Below are positions 41,811 through 52,400 of a stretch of 64,000 nt of DNA, one piece after another (within the stretch, counting starts at the first letter, position 1; each line of letters opens with the position of its first letter). Source of the DNA: Symsagittifera roscoffensis. Taxonomy: Eukaryota; Xenacoelomorpha; Acoela; Convolutidae. The notes below the pieces were generated by a model. That model had not been told where the DNA came from and searched no databases. It saw nothing but the letters and a program-made list of their open reading frames with translations. The translations under genes and the position numbers were made by a program. The stretch lies in the NCBI RefSeq assembly GCF_963678635.1, contig NC_087063.1, positions 19,774,220 to 19,838,219 of the forward strand, in the 5' to 3' direction.

Positions 41811-42147
41811 GCGTGAAGATGGGTTAAAAGAAAAACGAAAAGATTTTTTTTAAATTTAATAATTGCTCTCAGTCAGCAAGAACATTTCTTTCAAATTTGA
41901 AAGCAGTGTGAACATTCAGGATTTTGTCTTTATTAACGAACATCCTTTTTGTAAAATTCATGCTCAAAATCGCTGGCAGGTAAAATATCATTAAAAAAGG
42001 TCTTTTTAGTTTTGTATTCTTGGTGCTAAAAGTTGTGTGGATCAAATAAAACGGCAGCCTAGACATCCACAACTCCACAATTCCTAACTTATATCGATTA
42101 AATTGAGGTAGTAAACAACTACAATACAGCAAGCATCAACGAAAAAT
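41811..42147. repeat. Duplicated segment, copy 2
   Basis: Second copy of 40154-40492. A third, partial and more diverged copy (GCTTACAGGAAAAATATCA..., GTTGG.TGGATC, CCATAACTCCAC.ATTCC) follows at about 42160-42322. Confidence 0.8.
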
Positions 42148-42593
42148 GTTTTTTTTTTTGTAAATCGCTTACAGGAAAAATATCACAATAAACAGCCTTT
42201 TTAGTTTTGTGTGCTTGCTAAAAGTTGGTTGGATCCAAATAAAGGTCAGCCTGGATATCCATAACTCCACGATTCCCTTCTCATATGATCAGCTCTGTTA
42301 AATGTAAGCAAGAAACTAGTTGTAAAACTTTCCGCGTATATTCTTATTAATTTTCATTGTAGAATTGTTAAGCTTACAGAGAAAAATTGTTTGAATAGCG
42401 TTCATTCTAACTCTAATAAGCATATATGACGCCAGAAGAAGCTGATGTTTTAATTTAAAGTTTTTGCTTATACCTTTTAAGGATACCAAAACGTTCATTC
42501 TAACCAAAATGAATCAGACTGTTTCTATTGAAAAGAATTTTCTCTGTTCGGAACATCTAGTTCTTAACACTCTCTTACTCTTGTCTTTTTGCA

Positions 42594-42730
42594 GGTAACT
42601 AGTCATTATCCAGATAATCTTCGCCGAAACACTGGTTTAACTTAACCATTTCACTAGGTCCGCAACGATTACTCTCAGAAAATGTCTGTCAACGTAGTTC
42701 TCGTCTTGGAACTGCGACAATATTCCTTTG
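42594..42730 (-). pseudogene. DEG/ENaC exon relic
   Basis: On the minus strand, LSQFQDENYVDRHF matches the intact exon's LSLFLDENYIDRQM. After an apparent deletion of about 14 codons, the sequence continues with a MVKLCQWRGKDCLDID-like stretch read across a one-base shift (GTTAAGTTAAACCAGTGTTTC...). No open frame of useful length remains. Confidence 0.7.
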
Positions 42731-43690
42731 TGCAACGGCTGAACACCGTATTTTGTTAGATTGTCTTTTTTTCTTAAATTCAAACTCAAGTTTATTAAAT
42801 TATTTACTGAGTAATTGCGTTCCTTCGCTTAGGTCAGGTAAATAATTTTAGGTAGGGAGGCTTAACTAATGATAATGATGAGGTTTTATACTTTCTGAGA
42901 TATTCGAATGGGTTGAAAGTTTAAAGAACGGTTCACCTATGCGTTCAGAAAAAGTTACAATTAAACTGTCATATCTTTGAAATATTGGTCAGACTTTTAT
43001 ACGGTAAAATTTTGAAAACTTTTAAGCGCCGCAAAGTTTTTATTAAAAGCGTTTTTTTGGAAAGTTTTGACTACAACATTGCGTTTTTTTAGCGCGAGCT
43101 CCCCACTTAAATTAAGCATAAATTGGCACTCAAGAGATGCCAATGAAACATTCCAAGAAAAACAAATTTTTAGCGAAACTTGGCAAGGATTTTTTTTCAC
43201 TACAAACCCTTTTTTTTTACCGTTTTGGGATTTTATTAAAAAATTTTCAAGAGGGAATAAGAAATCGGGGTTTGCAGACCCTGAATTCTCGCAAATGAAA
43301 TTCTCGGAAATTGTTTTGCTGATGAGAATATTCAGCATTAGATTCATTTGCAGAATTGCACTTAAACGGTTGTCACCAAGTAGAGCAGTATTTTGCGCCC
43401 AATCAATAATGCCCTCCACTGAAAAAAACCGGTGCCTCGAAGAATAAAAAAAACCGAGAAATACAAAATTGTCCTTTCTAAGTGATTATCATTTATAAAG
43501 AATTTTTACATAGATGTAGCCAAATTGATGCGGTCGTTCAGCAAATTTTATGCATAAATACAATAAATTGACAACTCTTTGCTAAAAAAAACTATATTCA
43601 AAGTTGGCATTGATCAGTTATGTGTTTACAGGTGCAAAAATTAAACAATGAATGAGGAATTAATCAGTAGCCGTACCTAGTAACTGTTCT
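42731..43690. other. Non-coding; one unassigned open frame
   Basis: A minus-strand frame at 43419-42997 begins after TTTTTTTCAG and reads VEGIIDWAQNTALLGDNR before turning into low-complexity sequence. It has no recognised homologue and no clear splice donor, so I do not call it a gene. Confidence 0.25.
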
Positions 43691-44280
43691 AATCCAGATC
43701 TGAAATATTGATCTGAAATGAGTTGTGAAATGTTATTTCAGATCTGAAAAATCAATGATTCTGACACAACACAATTCTCGCTGTTTTTGTTACTTGTGTG
43801 TTCGATAGCTTCTGCTAGCTACTAGCAGGTACTCAGCAAAATCTCAAATGGGAGACTGTCGAAATATGTTTCCCCAAGCATGAGATTAACATTGGGAACG
43901 CAAAAATAGTGTATGAAAATCAAAAATTTTATAGGTCTTCTTACAGTTTTTGAAACCTTTTAACACAGTTTAACAAAAATTTTAGTTGTTCGGCATTTTT
44001 GTTCTACTGCTAGTTAATCTTAATATAATTGTGTATTGCAGAAACATCCTAAAATAAAAAACTCGATTGTTTGCTAGGATACATAATTTATGTTTTTAAC
44101 AAAGGGCTTCTCAGATCTAATTTCAGATCTGAAATTTTGTTTTTCAAGGTTGTTTTAGATCTCAAATTTTCGACCTCAGATTGCAATTTCTTATCAAGTT
44201 CTGAAATAACGAATTTCAGATCTGAGAATCAATTTAGCAAAAACATAAAAAATTTCAGATCTTGTACAGAAAATCCCCTG
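43691..44280. repeat. Cluster of the self-complementary word TTTCAGATCTGAAAT
   Basis: The palindrome-forming word occurs in whole or part about twelve times at 43695-43760 and 44110-44275, separated by 350 bases without it. The copies are spaced irregularly, so this is not a simple tandem repeat. Confidence 0.65.
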
Positions 44281-44399
44281 GGTACGGGAAGCTACAGGAG
44301 CTTGCATAATCTATCGCAATACAATCATTAAAGTTACTTGGAAAATCATTAGCTTTTAATTAAAAATGCTGTGATGGGCTCCAGGACGACTTCAAGTTG

Positions 44400-44715
44400 T
44401 TTTCTAGATTGCTATAAGCATGCTTTTTAGGGTAGTTTTTTTCCTTGCAGTTGATTTTTTGAATATTTATAGCAATTTTATTGGTAAAAATTTAGGATGA
44501 AGTAGTTTCCTTGATAACTATAAAGCATGCAATTTATGATATATTATTTTTTCTGGCACTTGGTTTTATCAACTTTTATAGCAGTTTTATAATGAGAACT
44601 TATACTCAAGCCCTTTGCTAGACCGCTATAAAACATGCCAATTATAATAGTTTATGTTTCATGGCAATTGGTTCTGTCACATTTTATAGCAGTTTTGCAG
44701 CAACAATTCTAAAAA
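44400..44715. repeat. Three tandem units of 107 bp
   Basis: Units start at 44411, 44518 and 44625 with CTATAA.(A)CATGC and include TTTATAGCA.TTTTAT and CTTG/TTGG.TT blocks; diverged to perhaps 65-70% identity. Confidence 0.7.
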
Positions 44716-45384
44716 CAGCTTGATACGGAAATGAGAAATTTGAGCTAAATTTCCAATTTTCTTCAAATTGATATAATAGTTTTAACTATTATAATTATAA
44801 ATTGTGTGAAACCAAATTTGGAGAAAGACTAAAAATCCTTGACTTCGCCGAATGAAATTTAATAAAATTTATCCACTCCAGATGCAATCCTCCTCATTTA
44901 AAAAATTAAAACAGTCAATTATCCGGGCAAAACTAAAGCATGCATTTTATCGTAGTTTTTATGTGAAAATTTCTGAGATAATCTAAGCGCATTGTTCCTC
45001 GTATTGATTACAAAAAAAACGAGAATTAAAAAACTTTTTCAGCTTTACGAGACTTCTTAAGTGAAACTTAATTTGCTAACTTCCCTAAATTTGGCCTAAA
45101 TATCACTGTGAAATTCTTTTTTTTTCAGTCAATTACACTTTACGGTATTACGGCAAGACTGATGCCAATCAAATTGTTTCAAAATGAGCGTCATGCAGGC
45201 GAAAAAACTATGTGCTGTATAATCTCTCAAATTATGCCTATCTTTTTAAAAAACACCAATTTTTCTTAAAACTAATTTTAATCCTTTTACACATAGACAT
45301 TACAATCTTCCTATTTTTGAGCTTCTATAGAGCTTTCTTTTGATATAACATGCTTACCCTCACTCAGTAAAAAGAAAAAACAAT

Positions 45385-46020
45385 CGATTATATTACAATA
45401 ATAATTTTAATTGTGTCCAAAATCTAATTAATTATAAGCGCCAATTTTAGATTTATAATCCATTATAATGATAACATTTTTCGTGACATTATAATAAATC
45501 ATAATCAATTATTTTTGATTATCATTTTTCCGAAAATCTTTTATAATCTTTTATAACCTCTTACAACCTCTTAAAATCTATTGTAATCTGTTATAATAGA
45601 TTATAATCTTTTTCTTTGTCAAAAATCTCAAAAAATAGGATGTCTTGTCACACTTTGGCTCATCTGAACACAAAGTGTTAGCACGAAACAAAAACTTCAT
45701 AGAAATCCCTTCATATTAGTTGAAAGGTTCCCGCGGTACGTGAAATATAACTCTTCCAAATAAACCTTGAAACTAAAGCAGTGTGCTGATGTTTTGGTGG
45801 TTAAAGAAACTGAAAATTTGCATAAAGAAACAACTCTAATCAAGAAGAATGAAAAAACAAAAACGTTAAATTTGAATTGATTATGTTTGATAGTTTGTTA
45901 GAATTGATTATATTTGATTTTAAAAAAAGAGATAACAATCGATTATTAATTGATTGAAATCAATTGTTTCTTAATTTTAGTGGGACTGGTACAAAAAATC
46001 ATATTATAATCGATTATTAA
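45385..46020. repeat. Cluster of ATTATAATC/GATTATAAT words
   Basis: Many irregular copies of GATTATAATC, TTATAATCTTTTATAA and AATCGATTAT in both orientations, densest at 45460-45610 and again at 45890-46020. A small related cluster lies at 63300-63350. Confidence 0.65.
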
Positions 46021-47580
46021 CGCTTGAATCTGGATGCGGGTAGCAGCTCAGCAATTGAACCGATAGTTATAAAATATTTCTTTATTGAGTAAATAGTTAA
46101 ATTTCTCCCAATACTAATTCTGATAAACATTTAAGCTTTGTAAGCATCGTGTTTTGTTCGCTGTTAACTTTAAAAAACTCAATTAATGCTAAGCGGCACA
46201 ATTCATGTACTGAATTCCGTTGTCGTAATGAAGTTTCAGCATTCTAAGATTTTTTTTCACAAGCCATGAAAAATCTGTAAAAAAAGACAGAGAATTGTTT
46301 ATAAAAAGAGAAATTGCTGCTATCAGGACAACTCCGTGGAACTTTCAACTACCCTCTAATTACTTCTCTTTTTGCCTAAAACTTGGTTAATGGAATTTTT
46401 CTTATCTAAAGTTTTTCTTATAAAAAGTTTCTCGGTCTCTAAAATCAATAACAAGGGGCGAGTGATAAATTGTGGTAATTTTGTCCTACAAAATTTCAAC
46501 ATGTTTAAGACTTGTCTCAGGAGTTCAGGAACATACAGACTAAAATGTGCACCTATCCATTTGCACAGTTTGGCCTCGTAATGCCGAGGAATAATCATCT
46601 TTATCAAAAAATTAATCAGAAGAGTTTTGGTTGCTGTTAAATATCTCAGTGTTTTTTTTTACATCGCAGCACAAACTGTGTTATTTTTTGTCGTCGTTTT
46701 CAAGTTTTTGATAATAGAAGTGTAGTTTTTAATTTTTCCTTATAAAACCATTATTGCGTATTTAGTAATTAATGAGAAAATCAACTCATACTGAGTCTAT
46801 ATATTTAGTCCCAAAATAATTTTAACAAGAGGATGTCAAATTGGTTCCGAGAGGAAATTTTCATGCTTAACTAATCCAGTATTTTACACACATTCAGTAT
46901 AATGCGTTCAATATAATCTGAATGCTAATTGAAAGTAAAATGTTTTAAAGTCTTTAGTAGCAGCCAATGCTCACTGATATATGCTTGATTTGCCGTAGTC
47001 ACCACTTGATAGTCACCACAGATGAAGACGCAACTCGATAGACAGCTAGCTGACATTTTTGATGTTCTCACTGGGGTTTTTGAAATAATTTTACTTTGCA
47101 CGATAAGGCAAACTTTGCCCTTCTTGAAAACGAATTGATTTTTAATAACAATAAAATTTCATGTTTCTTCTAGCAGTGGCATTCTGTTTTCTGTTGCCGA
47201 AAATGTCCCAACAAAAGAACTCGCAACTTGATAAACAATCTCCTTCCTATTCGTCATTTTTTGAGAAGGTGAAAAAATATTATAAACATTTGGGAAAAAA
47301 ATTAACAGATGAATAAAAAGAAATCTTTCAAACCATTATATAATCCTGCATTTTCGGTTGCATTCAACTGGTTTTAAAGTATTTGCTTTTCAGTAGAAAG
47401 AAAAACTTCGGCCAATCGAAAGACAGGCCAAGGTGCCAATATTCACAAATAATGAAGAAGGATATTTATAGGTTATAAACTGGGTGGTTTTGCCTTATTA
47501 CTGCTTTCGATCTAGTTTTTTTATGTAGATTATTTATCACAGAACGTATAAAATTTTATAAAATTTCAAATGCTTCAAAT
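46021..47580. other. Non-coding, nothing recognised
   Basis: Opposed open frames at 46356-46607 and 46372-46581 have no motif support; no repeats noted. Confidence 0.3.
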
Positions 47581-48230
47581 GTCTATCCTTTTGTACTTTA
47601 TATGGCGTGTGGGGTGATGATTTGCATAAAAAAATTTCAAATTTGAGAATTTTTTTTTTCATTTTATTTTATTGCATGATTTAATTTTTTGATGTTAATC
47701 CTGCTCAATAAAACCTTAAAAGGCAATCGGAATTTTCAGGGCTTCGCCCTGATACGAGCAGTCTTGTTGTTCCGACTTTCGATACGAAAATAACGGAATA
47801 TTTGTGCTCGGGTGGGTTTTTTTTTCAGACAAATTTCGACTTTTTAACTAGCCATTTTTGACCGAATTTTTTAATATCATTCAAAAACTATTGTTGTCCT
47901 GAGCTCAAATTTGAAAAGATATTTCACCTGTGATCATTTTTTGTAAAGTTATGGGGGTTTAAGGATTGTCATTTTGGCCAATTTGGGACAATTAACGCGC
48001 GATATATTTCGCGCTATTTACGCGTAAACGAGGAGTTAATCCGTCTTAAAATCGTTCCAAATTTTATATGGCGTGTGGGGGGATAGTTTTCATAAAAAAT
48101 TTCACCTTCTAGAAGAAAATTTTTTTTTATTGTTTTATTTCATTGAATTTTTTAATGTTATTACTGCTCCATAAACCTTAAAAGGCAGTCGGAACATTCA
48201 GGGTTTCGCCCTGATACGAGCAGTCTTGTT
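47581..48230 (+). mobile_element. Tandem pair of hairpin-ended elements
   Basis: 47581-47766 is the 3' part of one copy (from TATCCTTTTGTACTTTATATGG to CAGGGCTTCGCCCTGATACGAGCAGTC). It is joined without spacer to a nearly complete second copy (47767-48230). The second has lost about 65 bases between ATCGTTCCAAAT and TTTATATGGCG and has one change in its hairpin (CAGGGTTTCGCCCTG). Confidence 0.75.
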
Positions 48231-48894
48231 TTCATTTAAATTTAATGTTACTTGATAAATGGTTAAAAATACAACCGATTCATCCTGTGTTTCAGTTCAC
48301 ACTTGGTTTTTTTTCTTTCGGTGAATGGCAAACCCAAAACCATCCTATGTATTATTTTATATCGCTAAAAATGCTTTTGGACTATTTGATATCCCTGAAT
48401 TGTCCTATGCTTTGGATATACCCAAGTGTTCCTATGTAACAACTGTTATACCAGACTTTGACTTGTTTAATTCAATCTTACCATAGATTCGCTAGTTCTT
48501 TTCTATCTGACCAAACTGAACGATGGTTTTCTCTTGTTAAAAATTATTTGAAAATATGTGGGTTAGATGTCTTTGGACAGGAGTTCGCGTTTTTAAATTT
48601 GTCTTCGTGTCGCAAATTTTTTAAAATTTAGCTATGAACTCGGATTGACGGCTTCTCCAGACCCTGGAATTGAAAACAAAAACATTGACAAAAATTTTTT
48701 AATATCAAGCTTGGTATGATTCGTGCATTAAAATACAGTGATATGCGCAATATATATAGGGTGTGGACATCGCATTTTGGCTGAGAAGAAATTATTAATA
48801 ACTATTTAGGATGAAATTAGTTTTCATGAAATTATCAAAAGGACCATTTTTTGCATGAAATACAAATCCTCTCAAAGCCATTATTTTGTGTCTA
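48231..48894. other. Non-coding, nothing recognised
   Basis: Downstream flank of the minus-strand channel gene; no clear minus-strand AATAAA seen close to its stop codon. Confidence 0.3.
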
Positions 48895-49038
48895 CAGCGA
48901 CAGTTTCAGAAAAACGTCAGGATCAGCCGCGTGCCAAAAACGCTTGTCGTCAAATAGTACTTCCCAATTAGACGTCGCCAGGGAGTTATCCAGAGGATTG
49001 ATTGCTTCAACCAAAATCCGGCTGACTTTGATCAACAG
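48895..49038 (-). pseudogene. Coding-like fragment, possibly poly(A) polymerase-derived
   Basis: Minus-strand stretch of 48 codons, more GC-rich than its flanks, reading VSRILVEAINPLDNSLATSN then WEVLFDDKRFWHAADPDVFL and ending at TAG. The spacing of VS-R, W..LF and F resembles the central domain of eukaryotic poly(A) polymerases. That is a weak visual match, and no splice acceptor or second exon was found. It may be an unrelated exon relic. Confidence 0.25.
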
Positions 49039-49097
49039 TTAGTATATTATCAAGAGTTCCACCTATTTTTTATGTGCAATAAATAAGTGCTTAAAAA

Positions 49098-49498
49098 TTA
49101 ATTGGGATATACTTTGGGTGATCTCTTGATTTTTTTTCGGATTCTATCAACAGCTCCATGGTAGAAACTTTGGAGAACCAAGATCAACATCTCAGCCAAT
49201 TCATACAGAGTCATGACGCTCCCACCGAGCAACATGCCGAAAATTCCTCCCACAGCACTACTGGCCGAGAAGATTTCATACTTGGCTCGCATATTTGTAT
49301 GAACCACTATGAGCGAATCAAAATTGATAGTTACTTCAGCGTAGTTCTCGCGCATGTAGTCGTATGTGACGTTTGGGTTGTTTGGCTCGATTGCTTTTTG
49401 GTACTGATGGTACCCAGGAGCTGGAAACCGGGTGGATGACATGTGAAAGTCATACTTAGTGAAGCTGCATTGAGGTCTGCATTTGGCCAAACAAGTTT
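49098..49498 (-). CDS. DEG/ENaC channel, last exon (exon n)
   Basis: Follows GTGTTTTTAG and starts with two bases of a split codon, matching the phase of the donor at 57168. Reads TCLAKCRPQCSFTKYDFHM, the end of the Cys-rich extracellular region, then INFDSLIVVHTNMRAKYEIF and the pore/second membrane helix GGIFGMLLGGSVMTLYELAE. The basic tail DRIRKKIKRSPKVYPN follows, with TAA at 49098-49100. No disruption. Closely related to the exon at 1694-2094, so the two genes are recent paralogues. The family forms trimeric amiloride-sensitive cation channels gated by ligands, protons or force; the exact stimulus cannot be told from sequence. Confidence 0.92.
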
Positions 49499-52400
49499 CT
49501 AAAAACACACCTGTTCTCAGAAAAATGGAGATATATTTAATTAAGTCAAATATAATTATTAGACGTCAACCACATTTGCACAGTTGATAATGAGATATTG
49601 AAAACAGAAAAAAGACAAATTTTACCTGAGTTTTGGGATCAAAATCTTAAGAGTTTTTTTTACAACAACTTGAAAACAGGGCCATTGGGTGTTCTGTTTT
49701 GAAAAAAAAAATGGAAAGTTAAAACAATTAAAGTTGTTTTGAAGTTCCCAGTTCAATTTTTCAAATTTACTAGAAATTAAAGTTTCTGAAACAAACCAAT
49801 TGAGTGAACTCGTTGGTTGAGAAATAATCGGTTTCAAAAATCAATGATGGCAACATCAAACTTGAAAAGAATTGAAAAAGTGTACGTTATATTTTATTCT
49901 GAAAACAATAGCATGAAAATTAATATATTGCTGGTGTGCAGAATTTCAAAATGCAAGTGAAATGGCTTTAAATATTGCTCTTAAATTTTGCGCTTGTTGT
50001 GAGTGAGGCATTTTGACAACACTCTGTTGCATCATTATCTTAGTGATTCAGAAAACCTCGGTCTTACTGCACTACCACAAAAAAAACGTATTTTTTGAAA
50101 AACAAACGTTTCTCTGGGCCATCTTAAACATTTACTGAAAAAGTACACTGCATTAAAATTTTCTTTGAAAAACGTCAAAAAGGTAATGAAATGTTCAAAA
50201 TTTATTTAACTGGCAGCCTTCTTTTTATCTAAGTGTAATTGCTTGTCTCGAAAATCACTTGATCCAAAATACAAAATATACGACTAAAAGTAGTTTTAAG
50301 AAAGATGAATTATTTTTGGTGACGATAAAAATGTCAAAAAAAAGGTAATGAAAAGTTCAAAATTTCTATAACTGGTAGCCCAATTTCAAATTTTGTTGAA
50401 AATAATTGCTCTTTCTTTTCTCGTCGTGTATCCTGTTTTTTTTGGTCGTGTATCCTGTTTTTATCGATCAACTGATTTTCGCGAGGTAATAATGAGTTCA
50501 TTTTTGCGAGGTAATAATCAGCTGATTAATAATCAGTTTGAAAGTTTGAGTGGTAAAATTTTGAGTAGCAAACTACCAAATGCATCTTATTTTCAGTATT
50601 GTTTCCCAACAAATCACGACAAGTTGCTGAGTACGAAGCAACGGTTTGAACAAATTTAAGTAAAAGTAGCTCAAATAAACAGTGGGAGACCAACGGATTT
50701 TCGATACTGATTGTAATTGTTCATAATGTCATAATATACAATCAACTTGTTTTGTCTTTCTGCTCTCTCAGGTTTAAAAAAGCTGTGTACTTCTCCCAGT
50801 AAAACTTTAAGCAGGCTTGGATAATTTTTTTTCTAGAATCCAGTTTTTTGTTGCAGTGCATGACGACCGAAATTTCATGAACCGTTAAAATATATGTGAG
50901 ATAAGCAAAAGAGATCCTAATGATTCAGAAAATTTGCCACCAAATAATAGATTTCATAAAAAATATTTCTTCATCAGTGGATAATTGGTGAGTAAATATA
51001 AACTAGAATGGTTTTGAATGATTCATTATCAGCACAACGAAATTCATCAAAAATCGTAATTTCACTTGGTTTAGAGACAAATCACTAAAAGTTTAGAACT
51101 TTCAGTTGTTTAAAATCTGCGAGAGAAAACCAGCAAAAAAGTCTGCGAATGACAAAACAAATAGGTTGTATATCATGACAATTACAATCAGTTTAAGCAA
51201 TTTCATTGGTCTCGCACTGTTGATTTGAGCTATTTTTACTAAATTTTGTTCAAATCGTTGCCTCGTACTAAGCAACTTGTCGTTATTTGTAAGGAAACAA
51301 GACTGAAATAGGACGCGTTTGATGGGTGGCTACTCAAAATATTACCACTCAATCTTTCAAATTGATTATTAATCAACTGAATATAACCTCGCAAAAATGA
51401 ACTGATTATTACCTCGCAAAAATCAGTTGATCAATAATAACAGGATATACGACCAAAAATATTTCCAAAAAAGATCAAATATTTGCAACAAAATTTAAAA
51501 TTGGGCTACCAGTTAAAGAAACTTTGAACTTTTCATTACCTTTTTTGACGTTTTTATTGTTACCGAAAACATATCATCTGACTGAAAACTAGTTTCAGTC
51601 GTATATTTTGTATTAATGGAACAAGTGATTTTCGAGACAAGCAATATAACTTAGATAGAAATAGTGTCATTCGCAGATTTTTTTTGCAGATTTTCTCTTG
51701 TAGATTTTAAAATTTGAAAAATCTAAAATTTTAGTCATTTGTCTCTAAAACAAGCGAAAATACGGTTTTTGATATATTTTGTTTTGCTGATAATGAAGCA
51801 ACCAAAACAAGTCTAGTTTATTTTTACTCAGCAATTATCCACTGATCAAAAACATTTTTTTTATAAATCTATTTTTTCGTGGCAGATTTTCTGAATCATT
51901 AAGATTTCTTCGCTTATCTCATAATTATCTTAATGGTTCATGAAATTTCGGTCGTCATGCACTGCAACAAAAAACTGGATTCTAGAAAAAGCCTTTGTCC
52001 AAGCCTACTTAAAGTTTCACTGGGAGAAGTACACAGTTCTTTTTAATCTGAGAGAGCAGAAAGACAAAACAAGTTGATTGTATTTTATGTCATTATGACA
52101 AATACAATCAGTATTAGAAAATCCATTGGTCTCATACTGTTGATTTGAGCTGTTTTTACTTAAATTTGTTGGAACCGTTGCTTCGTATAAAGCAACTTGT
52201 CGTTAACTGTAAGAAAACAAACTGTAAACAATCTCGCAAATTTTAAAAATTTCTTCTTGTTATTGTGTAAATGTCAACGGGTGGAAAAAATTTGATCTAT
52301 TTCTATCTAAGTGTAATAAATTGTCTCTAAAATCACTTGATTCATAAATACAAATAATACGACTAAAACAAGATTTAAGAAAGATGCTTTTTTTTCGGTG

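Noticed and set aside
42997-43447. Opposed 140- and 126-codon frames, the minus one following TTTTTTTCAG
   Set aside because: No family motif, no clear donor site, low-complexity end; the overlap of two frames points to chance.
49628-49695. Possible extra channel exon (acceptor CAAAACAG, donor CTCAG|GTAAAA)
   Set aside because: Its phase does not fit the final exon, two registers contain stops and the translation lacks family features; the donor at 57167 fits exactly.
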